A stretch of DNA of 64,000 bases, taken from Clavibacter michiganensis. GTDB lineage: Bacteria > Actinomycetota > Actinomycetes > Actinomycetales > Microbacteriaceae. Shown one piece after another: positions 33,434 to 42,101 of the stretch. The notes under the pieces are model-generated. The model saw only the letters and a program-made list of their open reading frames with translations, was not told the DNA's origin and searched no databases. The first letter of the stretch is position 1. The number at the start of each line of letters is the position of its first letter. Location of the stretch: the NCBI RefSeq assembly GCF_021216655.1, contig NZ_CP080437.1, forward strand, positions 2,604,001 to 2,668,000, given 5' to 3'. The translations under genes and the position numbers were made by a program.

Positions 33434-33461
33434 GGTGAACCATCCGGCCGTCCGTCTCGTC
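33434..33461 (+). promoter_or_regulatory. ECF-type promoter of the sigma-factor gene
   Basis: GGTGAAC (33434-33440) and CGTC (33458-33461) with a 17-base spacer, 20 bases before the start codon. This matches the GAAC/CGTC pattern of actinobacterial ECF promoters and implies autoregulation. Confidence 0.7.
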
Positions 33462-33480
33462 GTGGAGGGAGGAGGCACGG

Positions 33481-33987
33481 ATGACCACGGAGAGCACGGC
33501 CCGCATGCGGGCGCTGCACGATGCGCACGCTCCCGCGCTGCAGCGGTACGCGCTGCGGCTGACGGGGGATCCGGCGCTCGCCGAGGACGTCGTGCAGGAG
33601 GCGCTGCTGCGGGCCTGGCGCTCGCCGGCGATCCTCGCGGAGGACGACGAGTCGGCCCGCCGGTGGCTCTTCACCGTCGTGCGGAACCTCGTGATCGACG
33701 ACAGGCGCAGCGCCTGGCGCGGCCGCGAGACGCCGACGGACGTGCTGCCGGAGGATCCCGTCGCCGACGCGTCCGACGCCATCATCGACCGCCTGCTCGT
33801 GGCTGAGGCGCTCGCGTCGCTGTCCGCCGAGCACCGCCGCGCGGTCGTCAGCTGCTACCACCTGGGTCGCACGGTCGTTGAGACCGCGGAACGCGAGGGC
33901 GTCCCGCCCGGCACGATCAAGTCCCGCCTCCACTACGCGCTCAAGGCGCTCCGGCTCGCCCTGCAGGAACGAGGAGTCACCCGATGA
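33481..33987 (+). CDS. ECF (group IV) RNA polymerase sigma factor
   Basis: A 168-residue sigma factor with only regions 2 and 4. Region 2 includes YALRLTGDPALAEDVVQEAL and the -10-reading ARRWLFTVVRNLVIDDRR. Region 4 is EALASLSAEHRRAVVSCYHL with the helix-turn-helix REGVPPGTIKSRLHYALKAL. GGAGGGAGGA precedes the ATG. It overlaps the anti-sigma gene by four bases. The GAAC/CGTC promoters on both sides point to autoregulation and to control of YceI, suggesting an envelope-stress regulon. Confidence 0.92.
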   Translation: MTTESTARMRALHDAHAPALQRYALRLTGDPALAEDVVQEALLRAWRSPAILAEDDESARRWLFTVVRNLVIDDRRSAWRGRETPTDVLPEDPVADASDAIIDRLLVAEALASLSAEHRRAVVSCYHLGRTVVETAEREGVPPGTIKSRLHYALKALRLALQERGVTR

Positions 33988-34775
33988 ACGACCGCGCCGA
34001 CGACATCCACGAGTGGGATGCCGCGTACGTGCTCGGCAGCCTGAGCGCCACCGACCGCGCGCTCTTCGAGGCCCACCTCGAGGGCTGCGACGCGTGCATG
34101 CGCTCCCTCGCCGAGCTCTCCGGCCTGCCCGGCGTGCTGCGGATGCTGCCCGTCGAGGAGGCGATCGCGCTCATGGACGAGCCCGAGGCCCCCGCCGTGC
34201 CGCAGCCCATCGCCCCGGCGCAGGACGCGCCCGGCCACCGCGTGCCGCGCCGCCGCCGTCGTCCCCTCGCGGGTGGCGCGCGCCCGCCGCTGTCGCGTCG
34301 CACGGGCAGCTGGATCCTCGCGGCCGCCGCCGTCGTGCTCCTCGTCGGCGGCGCGGGCCTCGGCTCCGCGCTCCGCGCCGGCGTGAGCGGGCCCGTCGCG
34401 GATCCGTCCCCGGCCTCCTCCTCGGCTGCCGGGGATCCGTCCGGGGACCTGTCCGAGGGCCTGCCCGCCGACGCCGTGAGCATGCGCTCCGATCTCGACG
34501 AGGGCGTCACCGCGAAGCTCGCCCTCACTCCGCAGCCCTGGGGCACGCGCTTCGACTGGAGCTGCGAGTACGCGGGCGGCGGCGTCGGCCAGGGTGCCTA
34601 CGACCTCGTCGCGATCGACGACGACGGCACGCGCACGGTCGTCGCCAGCTGGGGTGCGGGCCAGGCGGAGTCCCGGCTGCTCGCCGCCACCTCCAGCCTC
34701 CCGATGGATCGGATCCGCACGGTGCAGATCACGCCCTCCGACTCCGACGTGGTGCTGGCGAGCCGGGACCTCTAG
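33984..34775 (+). CDS. Zinc-binding anti-sigma factor (ZAS type)
   Basis: A 263-residue single-pass membrane protein. The cytoplasmic N-terminus contains the HxxxCxxC zinc motif (His31, Cys35, Cys38 in HLEGCDAC) that holds the sigma factor. A basic Arg/Pro linker and one membrane helix (about 107-127) follow. The extracytoplasmic domain resembles the anti-sigma-K factor C-terminal (RskA) type, with TPQPWGTRFDWSCEY. The ATG overlaps the sigma gene (ATGA). Redox or proteolytic release of the sigma factor on envelope stress is the expected mechanism. Its stop TAG is shared with the -10 element of the next gene. Confidence 0.9.
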   Translation: MNDRADDIHEWDAAYVLGSLSATDRALFEAHLEGCDACMRSLAELSGLPGVLRMLPVEEAIALMDEPEAPAVPQPIAPAQDAPGHRVPRRRRRPLAGGARPPLSRRTGSWILAAAAVVLLVGGAGLGSALRAGVSGPVADPSPASSSAAGDPSGDLSEGLPADAVSMRSDLDEGVTAKLALTPQPWGTRFDWSCEYAGGGVGQGAYDLVAIDDDGTRTVVASWGAGQAESRLLAATSSLPMDRIRTVQITPSDSDVVLASRDL

Positions 34776-34787
34776 GCTCCGGTGCCC

Positions 34788-35045
34788 ATGAGCCGACTCG
34801 TTCGCCGATCCGCTGCCGCCGACGTGGCTGCATGCATCGCGGAGTGCCTGGCGCAGGGGAGGCGCGACCACGCGGTGCGCCACTTCATCCAGCTCGCCGA
34901 CGATCTCGCAGCTGCGCACGGCGAGGCTCGCGCGGCCATCGGGGCGGCCAGGCCGGAGACCACGGGGGAGCGGTGCTGGGACGCTGCCATCGCCGCTCTC
35001 GTCGAGCATCGCCTCCTCGAGGAGGGTCTACGGGTCCCGGCGTGA
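34788..35045 (+). CDS. Small helical protein, probably truncated at its C-terminus
   Basis: An 85-residue helical protein (ATG 34788; GTG 34782 also possible) with RDHAVRHFIQLADDLAAAHG and TGERCWDAAIAALVEHRLL. This pattern occurs in small actinobacterial proteins often found next to toxin-antitoxin or nucleotidyltransferase genes and usually continuing with PAW and about 20 more residues. Here it stops right after VPA. One added base would join a downstream frame reading MLDPDTLTSV, so a one-base deletion may have shortened it. TAGGCT at 34773-34778 uses the anti-sigma stop codon as part of its -10. Function unknown. Confidence 0.5.
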   Translation: MSRLVRRSAAADVAACIAECLAQGRRDHAVRHFIQLADDLAAAHGEARAAIGAARPETTGERCWDAAIAALVEHRLLEEGLRVPA

Positions 35046-35073
35046 TGCTCGACCCTGACACCCTCACGAGCGT

Positions 35074-35595
35074 CTAGTCGGGCGGTCGGCCACGACGGGA
35101 CGGTCCGCGCATGTTCGCGAACGGCAGGCGCCCTTCGTGGTGCGCCATGGAGTCGGAGAGCATCTCGCACTCCTCATCCGACGCCCGGCGCGCAGGTGCG
35201 GTCTCCCGCCATGCGACGAGCAGCTGCGCGGCGTCGTCGAGGTGCCAGATCGCACGTCCCCCGCGATGCGCGATGGCCTTTCCCGATCCGAAGGCCGCGT
35301 ACTCCCGGAGCCGTGCTCGGAGTCCACGTCGGATACCCGGCGCTCGCCCGGCCTTGCCGACGTAGACGACGGCGCTGCCCGCCACCCATTCGGCCTCGAG
35401 CCGCTCGGGCGGATACGACGGATCACGGCCCGTGAACGATCCGGCCGGGCTCACGGGGAGGAAGGCGGGAGGAGTCAGGGCCGGCCGCGCGACCACGTAG
35501 ACGCCGCTCGCCTCCGGTGCGTCGTCCACAGCGCGGTCGAACGGCACGAAGCCCTCGAAGCCCGCTCCGCGCAGCCCGGCGACGCTCCAGTCCAT
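35074..35595 (-). CDS. GIY-YIG-like domain protein
   Basis: A 173-residue protein. ASGVYVV near residue 30 and AVVYVGKAG about 40 residues later form the two halves of a GIY-YIG nuclease core. RRGLRARLREYAAFGSGKAI holds the expected Arg, and a Glu follows near YRE/WRET. The long gap between the two halves is unusual for the superfamily. ATG 35595 is chosen because upstream reading is repetitive non-conserved sequence. It converges on the small helical gene at 34788. Whether it is an active nuclease cannot be judged. Confidence 0.6.
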   Translation of the reverse strand: MDWSVAGLRGAGFEGFVPFDRAVDDAPEASGVYVVARPALTPPAFLPVSPAGSFTGRDPSYPPERLEAEWVAGSAVVYVGKAGRAPGIRRGLRARLREYAAFGSGKAIAHRGGRAIWHLDDAAQLLVAWRETAPARRASDEECEMLSDSMAHHEGRLPFANMRGPSRRGRPPD

Positions 35596-35737
35596 GGTCG
35601 AAGGCCACGGCGTCGGGCAGCCGTCGACCGGATGATCCGATGCCTGGGATGAGTCCCCGCCCACCCCTGGCGCGCCGCCCCCGCCGCCCCGTAGCCTGGC
35701 GTTCCACACCTGAGGAAAAGCGAGCGGCGAGGATCCG

Positions 35738-37105
35738 ATGAGCGACCCGGCAGCGCAGGCCGACGTGCCCGCGATGAGCGACGCCGACGCGGCCGTCGTC
35801 GCCGCCCGCTGGAAGCGCAACGCGGCCCTCTTCCTCAGCGGCCAGACGGTCTCGCTGTTCGGCTCGATGCTCGTCCAATACGCGGTCATGTGGTACGTGA
35901 CGTTCGAGACCCGGTCGGGCCTCGCGGTCGCGCTCTACGCGGTCTGCGCGTTCCTGCCGCAGGGTATCGTCTCGATCTTCGGCGGCACCCTCGCCGACCG
36001 CATGAACCGCCGCGTGCTCGTCATCGTGTCCGACAGCTCCATCGCGATCGTCACGCTCGCCCTCGCCCTGCTGATGATGAACGGGGTCACCGACCTCTGG
36101 ATCATCCTGCTCGCGGTCGCCGTGCGCTCCGTCGGCGCCGGGTTCCAGACGCCCGCGGTGCAGGCGATGATCCCGCAGATCGTGCCCCCGGAGCAGCTGC
36201 TGCGGGTCAACGGGATCTTCGGCACCATCCAGTCGGCGATGGCCCTGCTCGCGCCGGCTGCAGCGGGCGCGATCTTCGCCGCCTACGGCCTCGTGCCGCT
36301 CTTCTTCGTCGATGCGATCACGGCCGCCATCGGCATCGCGTTCCTGCTCTCGGTCGCGGTGCCGACCCTCGCGTCCATCGCGGACAAGACGTCGACGTAC
36401 CGCGAGGACCTCGTCGAGGGGATCCGCTACATCGGCGGCGACCCGGTCGTCCGCTGGCTGCTCGTGGTCTTCGCGTTCGTCTTCCTGCTCACGGTGGCGC
36501 CGACGATCATCACGCCGCTGCTCGTGGCCCGCACCTACGGCACCGAGGTGTGGATGGTGGCGGTGCTCGAGATCGCGTTCAGCGTCGGCATGCTCGGCGG
36601 CGGCGCGCTCGTGTCGACGCTGTTCGCGAAGTCCGACCGCATGACGCTGATCCTCGTGAGCTGCTTCGGCTTCGCGGTGTTCACCGCGGGGCTCGGCCTC
36701 AGCCCCGACCTCTGGGTGTTCTACGGCTTCACGTTCGCGATCGGCCTGTTCGTGCCGCTGTTCTCCGCGCCGTTCATGACGCTCGTGCAGGAGACGGTCG
36801 CGCCCGAGATGCACGGTCGCGTCTTCAGCTACGTCGGCATCGTCATGGCGCTCGCGACCCCGATCGGCGCGGTCGCGTTCGGCCCGCTCGCCGACGTGCT
36901 CAGCGTGCAGACGCTGCTCGTCGCGGCGGGGATCATCACGGTCGTCGTGATCACGGTCGCCATCTCGCTGCCGTCCGGCCGTGCCGCGATCCGGCTTGCC
37001 CGCGCGAAGAGGTCGGAGGCGGATGCGGAGGACGCGGATGCTGGGCCGGGTGCCGGACCCGGCGCGACTCCGATCGACCCGGCGCGCGGGGCGCCCGGCT
37101 CCTAG
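35738..37105 (+). CDS. MFS transporter, MFS_3 (enterobactin/macrolide exporter-like)
   Basis: A 455-residue 12-helix major facilitator. The N-terminal signature NAALFLSGQTVSLFGSMLVQYAV and the loop 2-3 motif GGTLADRMNRRVLVI define the MFS_3 group (EntS, MefA and tetracycline-exporter-like). The C-terminal 35 residues are an acidic, Gly/Pro-rich cytoplasmic tail. A TAGCCT -10 lies about 45 bases upstream, so this gene has a short leader with GGCGAGGA. No regulator is adjacent. The substrate is unknown; macrolides, siderophores or other small molecules are typical. Confidence 0.87.
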   Translation: MSDPAAQADVPAMSDADAAVVAARWKRNAALFLSGQTVSLFGSMLVQYAVMWYVTFETRSGLAVALYAVCAFLPQGIVSIFGGTLADRMNRRVLVIVSDSSIAIVTLALALLMMNGVTDLWIILLAVAVRSVGAGFQTPAVQAMIPQIVPPEQLLRVNGIFGTIQSAMALLAPAAAGAIFAAYGLVPLFFVDAITAAIGIAFLLSVAVPTLASIADKTSTYREDLVEGIRYIGGDPVVRWLLVVFAFVFLLTVAPTIITPLLVARTYGTEVWMVAVLEIAFSVGMLGGGALVSTLFAKSDRMTLILVSCFGFAVFTAGLGLSPDLWVFYGFTFAIGLFVPLFSAPFMTLVQETVAPEMHGRVFSYVGIVMALATPIGAVAFGPLADVLSVQTLLVAAGIITVVVITVAISLPSGRAAIRLARAKRSEADAEDADAGPGAGPGATPIDPARGAPGS

Positions 37106-37605
37106 TCCTCGGCTGGTTCCGTCCAGCCGCGCTCGGTGAGCTCGTCCGCGTACGCGGCGACCGCCCGGCCGTACTCCGGGAGGGTCGCGGCCAGCCGCCG
37201 CAGCGCCACGGCCAGCGCCTCCGCCGGACGGCCCGCGTCGTGCAGGGCGAGCGCGAGGAACGCGTCGCGGGCGGGTGCGTGCGCGTCGTCGGGCATCGCC
37301 TCGAGCAGCGCGACCGCCTGCTCGGCCTCGCCGACGTTCCGCAGGGAGCTCGCGAGCTGGATCACCGCGAGCGGCCGGTGCTCCGGATCCAGACCGCCGT
37401 CGAGCGCGGTGCGGTAGAGCGGCACTGCCTCCGCCTCGCGCCCCACGAAGTCGTGCGCGCACGCCAGCTCGAAGTGCGCCCGCGGATCGTCGGCCGGGCG
37501 CTCGGCGGCCAGCGCCCGCATAGCGGCGACGGTCTCGTCCGCGCGCTCGTCGTCGGCGGTCGCCCAGAAGGCGGCGACCCGGGCGTCCCAGTCGTCGTGG
37601 TCCAT
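37102..37605 (-). CDS. Tetratricopeptide-repeat protein
   Basis: A 167-residue soluble protein of TPR type, close to the actinobacterial tetratrico_peptide_repeat (TPR_5) family. Two and a half helix pairs are recognisable: DDPRAHFELACAHDFVGREAEA, LAVIQLASSLRNVGEAEQA and DAFLALALHDAGRPAEA. It probably serves as a protein-protein adaptor; the partner is unknown. It overlaps the stop of the convergent MFS gene by four bases and reads toward it. Confidence 0.8.
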   Translation of the reverse strand: MDHDDWDARVAAFWATADDERADETVAAMRALAAERPADDPRAHFELACAHDFVGREAEAVPLYRTALDGGLDPEHRPLAVIQLASSLRNVGEAEQAVALLEAMPDDAHAPARDAFLALALHDAGRPAEALAVALRRLAATLPEYGRAVAAYADELTERGWTEPAED

Positions 37606-37633
37606 GCGCCCAGCCTGTCAGGCGCCTGGCCGG

Positions 37634-38644
37634 TCAGCGGCTGCGCGCCGGCGGCGGCCCCGTCGTCGCCCGCCGCACGAGCCGCGTCGGCAGCTGCACG
37701 TGCATCGCCTCGGGCCCGGTGCCGGACATCAGCGACATGAGGAGATCGACCGCGGTCGTGCCGAGGCGCTGCATCGGCTGGCGGATCGTGGTGAGCGCCG
37801 GGGTCATCTGCGACGCCTCGGGGATGTCGTCGAAGCCGATGACGGAGAGGTCCTCGGGCACGCGGATCCCGAGCTCGGCCGCCACCTGCAGGATCGCGAT
37901 GCCCGAGAGGTCGTTGGCGGCGAAGATCGCGGTCGGCCGGTCCGGCATCGACAGCAGGGCGCGCGCCGGCTCCCGCGCCGCCGCGGTGAGGAAGAGGCCC
38001 GCGCGCACGAGCGCCGGGTCGAACGCGATGCCGGCGTCCTGGAGGGCTCGTCGGTAGCCGGCCTCGCGCAGGCTCGCGGAGCGGAGGTCGGGGCGGCCGG
38101 CCAGGAAGCCGATCCGCCGGTGCCCGAGCTCGAGCAGGTGCCGGGTCGCCTGGAGCGCGCCGCCGAGGCTGTCGGACTCGACGCTCGGCAGGTCGGCGGG
38201 GCCGGTGTGCGGGTCGATGGACACGACGGGGATGTCGGTCTGCGCGGTCACGACCGTCGGCGTCACCATGATCGCGCCGTCGATGAGGGTGCCGCTCAGT
38301 CGGCTGAGCGACCGGCGCTCCCAGCCCGTGTTGTCCACCTGCCGGGAGCCGCTGTAGGCCAGGAGGTCGTAGCGCGAGCTCCGGAGGGCCGCGCCCACGC
38401 CCTTGAGGATCTCGGCGCTGAACGGCTCGAAGCCCGCCACCAGCACGCCGATCACGCCGGTGCGGTGGGAGCGCATGCTGCTCGCGACGAGGCTCGACTC
38501 GTAGCCGAGGCGCTCGACGACCTCCATCACGCGGCGCGACGTCTCGACCGAGATCCCGTAGCGCCCGTTCACCGCCTTGGACACGGTGGACACCGAGACG
38601 CCGGCGGCGGAGGCGACGTCGTGGATGGTGGCGCGGCGGGACAT
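37634..38644 (-). CDS. LacI-family transcriptional repressor
   Basis: A 336-residue repressor with a LacI headpiece at residues 5-60 (TIHDVASAAGVSVSTVSKAV, then RRVMEVVERLGYESS) and a periplasmic-binding-protein-type sensor domain. Diagnostic sensor segments are LLELGHRRIGFLAGRPD and FAANDLSGIAILQ. It diverges from the sugar ABC operon starting at 38871, whose promoter carries a LacI-type dyad, so it most likely represses that operon until a beta-linked oligosaccharide or its product is present. Its own ATG follows TAGGGT by seven bases (leaderless). Confidence 0.9.
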   Translation of the reverse strand: MSRRATIHDVASAAGVSVSTVSKAVNGRYGISVETSRRVMEVVERLGYESSLVASSMRSHRTGVIGVLVAGFEPFSAEILKGVGAALRSSRYDLLAYSGSRQVDNTGWERRSLSRLSGTLIDGAIMVTPTVVTAQTDIPVVSIDPHTGPADLPSVESDSLGGALQATRHLLELGHRRIGFLAGRPDLRSASLREAGYRRALQDAGIAFDPALVRAGLFLTAAAREPARALLSMPDRPTAIFAANDLSGIAILQVAAELGIRVPEDLSVIGFDDIPEASQMTPALTTIRQPMQRLGTTAVDLLMSLMSGTGPEAMHVQLPTRLVRRATTGPPPARSR

Positions 38645-38675
38645 GGACTGGACCCTACGCCCGGAGAAAAGGATT

Positions 38676-38714
38676 TCGAAAACGTTTGACGAAGATCGGA
38701 GCGCGACCGAGACT
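38676..38714 (+). promoter_or_regulatory. LacI-type operator and promoter of cluster B
   Basis: TCGAAAACGTTTGAC (38676-38690) is a LacI-family dyad with central CG, and its right arm overlaps a -35 TTGACG (38686-38691). A weak -10 (GAGACT, 38709-38714) follows after 17 bases. About 155 bases of leader with no other recognisable signal separate it from the binding-protein gene. Confidence 0.65.
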
Positions 38715-38870
38715 GGCCCGACCGGCCCCCGTCACGACGAAGCGACGACGCGACGACGCGACAGAGGGCCCGGACCGAGTCGCACCCCACAGCACCAGGC
38801 ACGCGGCTCGTGCACGTCCCCGCCCCGACACCCGCCAGGGTGCGCTCAATGAAGAGACAGGTAGAACGAC

Positions 38871-40163
38871 ATGAAGGCACGGAAGATCCTCACGGGATCC
38901 GCGGCCCTGCTCGTGGGGGCCCTCGCCCTCACCGGCTGCAGCGGCAGCGGATCCGGCAGCGGCGACGACGGCGGCCCCGTCGAGATGACGCTGTGGCACA
39001 ACTCCACCACCGGCCCGGGCAAGGCGTTCTGGGACAAGACGACCGCGGACTTCAACGCCGCGCACCCGGGTGTCACGGTCACGCCCACGTCGATCCAGAA
39101 CGAGGACCTCGACGGCAAGCTCCAGACCGCGCTCAACTCGGGCGACGCGCCCGACATCTTCCTGCAGCGCGGTGGCGGCAAGCTCGCCGCCACGGTCGCG
39201 GCGGGACAGGTCATGGACATCACCGACGGCATCTCCGCCGACGTGAAGGGCCAGATCGCGCAGAGCGCGTTCGACGCGAACTCGATCGACGGCAAGGCGT
39301 ACGCCATGCCCGTCGCCGTGCTCCCCAGCGGCATCTTCTACAGCCAGGACCTCTTCACGGCGGCCGGCATCACGGAGACGCCGAAGACCATGGACGAGCT
39401 GGACGCGGCCGTCGAGAAGCTCAAGGCCACGGGCGTCGCCCCCATCGCGCTCGGCGCGAAGGACGCGTGGCCCGCCGCGCACTGGTACTTCAACTTCGCG
39501 CTCCGCGAGTGCAGCTCCGCCACGCTCGAGAAGGCCGCCACGGACAAGGACTTCAGCGACGACTGCTGGATCAAGGCGGGCCAGGACGTCGAGGACCTCG
39601 TGGGCACGAACCCCTTCAACGACGGCTTCCTCACCACCGCGGCGCAGCAGGGCGCCGGCTCCTCCGCCGGCCTCATCGCCAACAAGAAGGCGGCCATGGA
39701 GCTCATGGGGGCCTGGGACCCGGGAGTCATCGCGGGCCTGACCCCGGACACCAAGCCGCTGGCCGACCTGTCCTGGTTCCCCTTCCCGGAGATCTCCGGC
39801 GGCGCGGGCGAGCCCGGCTCCATCATGGGCGGCATCGACGGGTACTCCTGCTCCGCGCAGGCCCCGAAGGCGTGCGTCGACTTCCTCAACTACATCGGCA
39901 CCGCCGACGTGCAGAAGGAGTACTACGCGGCCTTCAACGCCCCGCCCGTGAACACCGAGGCGCAGACCGCGGTCACCGAGCCGTACCTGAAGGAGATCAT
40001 CGCGGCCTACAACGACGCCCCCTACGTCTCCCAGTGGCTCGACACCGTCTACGGCCTGAACGTCGGCAACGCGATGAACGTCGGCGTGGTCGACCTCATG
40101 GCGGGCGACGGCAGCCCGGAGAAGCTCATCCAGACCGTCGGCGACGCGGCCAAGAAGGCCTAG
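38871..40163 (+). CDS. Sugar ABC transporter substrate-binding lipoprotein (cluster B)
   Basis: A 430-residue extracytoplasmic solute-binding protein. The signal peptide ends in lipobox LTGC (Cys23), followed by a Gly/Ser linker and a family-1 fold (MTLWHNSTTGPGKAFWD at the N-terminus, YSQDLFTAAGITETPKTMDEL at the hinge). It delivers an oligosaccharide to the two permeases downstream. The GH3 beta-glycosidase at the end of the operon suggests a beta-linked substrate such as cellobiose, xylobiose or a related plant oligosaccharide, but specificity is inferred only from context. Confidence 0.92.
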   Translation: MKARKILTGSAALLVGALALTGCSGSGSGSGDDGGPVEMTLWHNSTTGPGKAFWDKTTADFNAAHPGVTVTPTSIQNEDLDGKLQTALNSGDAPDIFLQRGGGKLAATVAAGQVMDITDGISADVKGQIAQSAFDANSIDGKAYAMPVAVLPSGIFYSQDLFTAAGITETPKTMDELDAAVEKLKATGVAPIALGAKDAWPAAHWYFNFALRECSSATLEKAATDKDFSDDCWIKAGQDVEDLVGTNPFNDGFLTTAAQQGAGSSAGLIANKKAAMELMGAWDPGVIAGLTPDTKPLADLSWFPFPEISGGAGEPGSIMGGIDGYSCSAQAPKACVDFLNYIGTADVQKEYYAAFNAPPVNTEAQTAVTEPYLKEIIAAYNDAPYVSQWLDTVYGLNVGNAMNVGVVDLMAGDGSPEKLIQTVGDAAKKA

Positions 40164-40173
40164 GCGACCCGAC

Positions 40174-41199
40174 ATGGCTATCCGCGAGAGCTCGCTCGAC
40201 GAGCAGCGTCCCGCGGCTGATCCTGCACACCCCGAGGGCGGCGTCGCGACGACGCCGCCCTCGGCGGTCCGTGCGCGACGCCGCGGCCTCGGCTGGTCCG
40301 GTCGCCTCGAGGTCCTGATCCTCGTCGGCCCGGCCCTCCTCTTCTTCCTGGGCTTCGTCATCTACCCCGTGGTGATGGCGGCCTACTACGGCTTCTTCAG
40401 CTGGCAGGGCTTCGGCCCGCCCACGGTGTTCGTGGGCTTCCGGAACTACATCACGATCCTCCAGGACCCCACGTTCCACGAGGCGCTGATGCACAACGCC
40501 GTCATCGTGGTGCTGTCGCTCGTGCTCCAGGGCCCGGTCGCGATCCTCGTGGCGCTCCTGCTCAACCGGAAGCTGCGCGGCCAGTCGATCATCCGCGTGC
40601 TGATCTTCGTGCCGTACGTGATCTCCGAGGTCGTCGTCGGCACCGGCTGGAGCCTCATGCTCCAGGGCTCCGGCGCGCTCAACGGCTTCCTCGCGAACAT
40701 CGGCCTGGCCGACCTCCAGCAGGACTGGCTGGCCAACCCGGACATCGCGATCTGGTCGCTCATGACGATCATCACGTGGAAGTACATCGGCTTCGCGGTG
40801 ATCCTCTTCCTCGCCGGCCTCCAGGGCATCCCCGAGGAGCTCAGCGAGGCGGCCGCCATCGACGGCGCGTCGTACTGGCAGATCCAGCGGCGCATCACGC
40901 TGCCGCTGCTCGCGCCGACGCTGCGCATCTGGGCGTTCCTGTCGATCATCGGCTCGCTGCAGCTGTTCGACCTCGTCTACATCATCTGGGGCCAGTACAT
41001 CTCGGCCACCGCGGGCACCTCGACCATGGCCACGTACCTCGTGGCCAACGGGCGCGGATCCGGCAACTACGGGTACGGCAACGCCGTCGCCGTGGTGCTG
41101 TTCCTCATCTCCCTGGTCGTCGCGCTGATCTACCAGCGGTTCGTCCTCAACCGCGACACCGCCGGCGCCCTCACGGGTGCGGGAAGGAAGAAGAAGTGA
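40174..41199 (+). CDS. Sugar ABC transporter permease, MalF type (cluster B)
   Basis: A 341-residue permease with six helices after a hydrophilic N-terminus of 45 residues. LVGPALLFFLGFVIYPVVMAAYYG is its first helix. The EAA loop reads EAAAIDGASYWQIQRRITLP near residues 228-247. It is preceded by the binding-protein gene (10-base gap) and overlaps the next permease by four bases. The ATPase must come from elsewhere in the genome. Confidence 0.92.
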   Translation: MAIRESSLDEQRPAADPAHPEGGVATTPPSAVRARRRGLGWSGRLEVLILVGPALLFFLGFVIYPVVMAAYYGFFSWQGFGPPTVFVGFRNYITILQDPTFHEALMHNAVIVVLSLVLQGPVAILVALLLNRKLRGQSIIRVLIFVPYVISEVVVGTGWSLMLQGSGALNGFLANIGLADLQQDWLANPDIAIWSLMTIITWKYIGFAVILFLAGLQGIPEELSEAAAIDGASYWQIQRRITLPLLAPTLRIWAFLSIIGSLQLFDLVYIIWGQYISATAGTSTMATYLVANGRGSGNYGYGNAVAVVLFLISLVVALIYQRFVLNRDTAGALTGAGRKKK

Positions 41200-42101
41200 C
41201 CGCCGTCACCGCGGCTCCGCGCAACGCGGACCTGGATCCCACCTACTCGGCGAAGGCGCCGAAGCCCAAGCGGGCGAAGACTCCCGGCCAGGGGAACAAC
41301 CCGATCCCCTACCTCGTCGCGGTCGTGCTGATCGCCCTGATGCTGACGCCGGTGGCGTACATCATCCTGGGCGGGTTCCGCACGAACGCGCAGATCACGA
41401 CCGACCCGGCGGGATTCCCGTCGCCGTTCCAGATCCAGAACTACCTCGACGTGCTCGGGGGCTCGATGTTCTGGCGCCAGGTGGGCAACTCGCTCATCGC
41501 GGCCATCGGCACCACGGTCGGCGCGGTCGTGCTCGGCCTCATGGCGAGCTACGTGCTGGCGCGCTACACGTTCTTCGGCCGGGGGGCGCTCTACGCGCTG
41601 TTCGCGTCGGGGCTCATGTTCCCCATCACGGTGGCCATCACGCCGCTGTACATCGTGATCCGCTCGCTGGGCCTCACCAACTCGCTGCCGGGGATCATCC
41701 TCCCGCAGATCGCGTTCGCGCTCCCGACGACGATCATCATCCTGGTGCCGTTCCTGCGGGCCATCCCGGACGAGATCCAGGAGGCCGCGTTCATCGACGG
41801 GTGCAGCCGCATCGGGTTCTTCTTCCGCATGGTCGTGCGGCTGTCGATGCCCGGCGTCATCACGGTGGGCATCCTCGCGTTCATCGGCAGCTGGAACAGC
41901 TACCTGCTGCCGCTGTTCCTCCTGAGCGACGCGTCGATCTACACGCTGCCGCTCGGCGTGCAGTCGTTCTCCTCGCAGTACTCGGTGGACACGGCCAAGG
42001 TGCTCGCGTTCACGTCGCTGTCGATGATCCCGGCGCTGATCTTCTTCTCGATCTTCGAGCGCCGCATCGTCGGCGGCCTCACCGGCGCGGTGAAGGGGTG
42101 A
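41196..42101 (+). CDS. Sugar ABC transporter permease, MalG type (cluster B)
   Basis: A 301-residue permease, GTG start in a GTGA overlap. LVAVVLIALMLTPVAYIIL is the first of six helices, and EAAFIDGCSRIGFFFRMVVR is the ATPase-contacting loop. A basic, Lys-rich segment (KAPKPKRAKTPG) precedes the first helix. It is translationally coupled to both neighbours, and its stop overlaps the GTG of the GH3 gene. Confidence 0.92.
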   Translation: MTAVTAAPRNADLDPTYSAKAPKPKRAKTPGQGNNPIPYLVAVVLIALMLTPVAYIILGGFRTNAQITTDPAGFPSPFQIQNYLDVLGGSMFWRQVGNSLIAAIGTTVGAVVLGLMASYVLARYTFFGRGALYALFASGLMFPITVAITPLYIVIRSLGLTNSLPGIILPQIAFALPTTIIILVPFLRAIPDEIQEAAFIDGCSRIGFFFRMVVRLSMPGVITVGILAFIGSWNSYLLPLFLLSDASIYTLPLGVQSFSSQYSVDTAKVLAFTSLSMIPALIFFSIFERRIVGGLTGAVKG

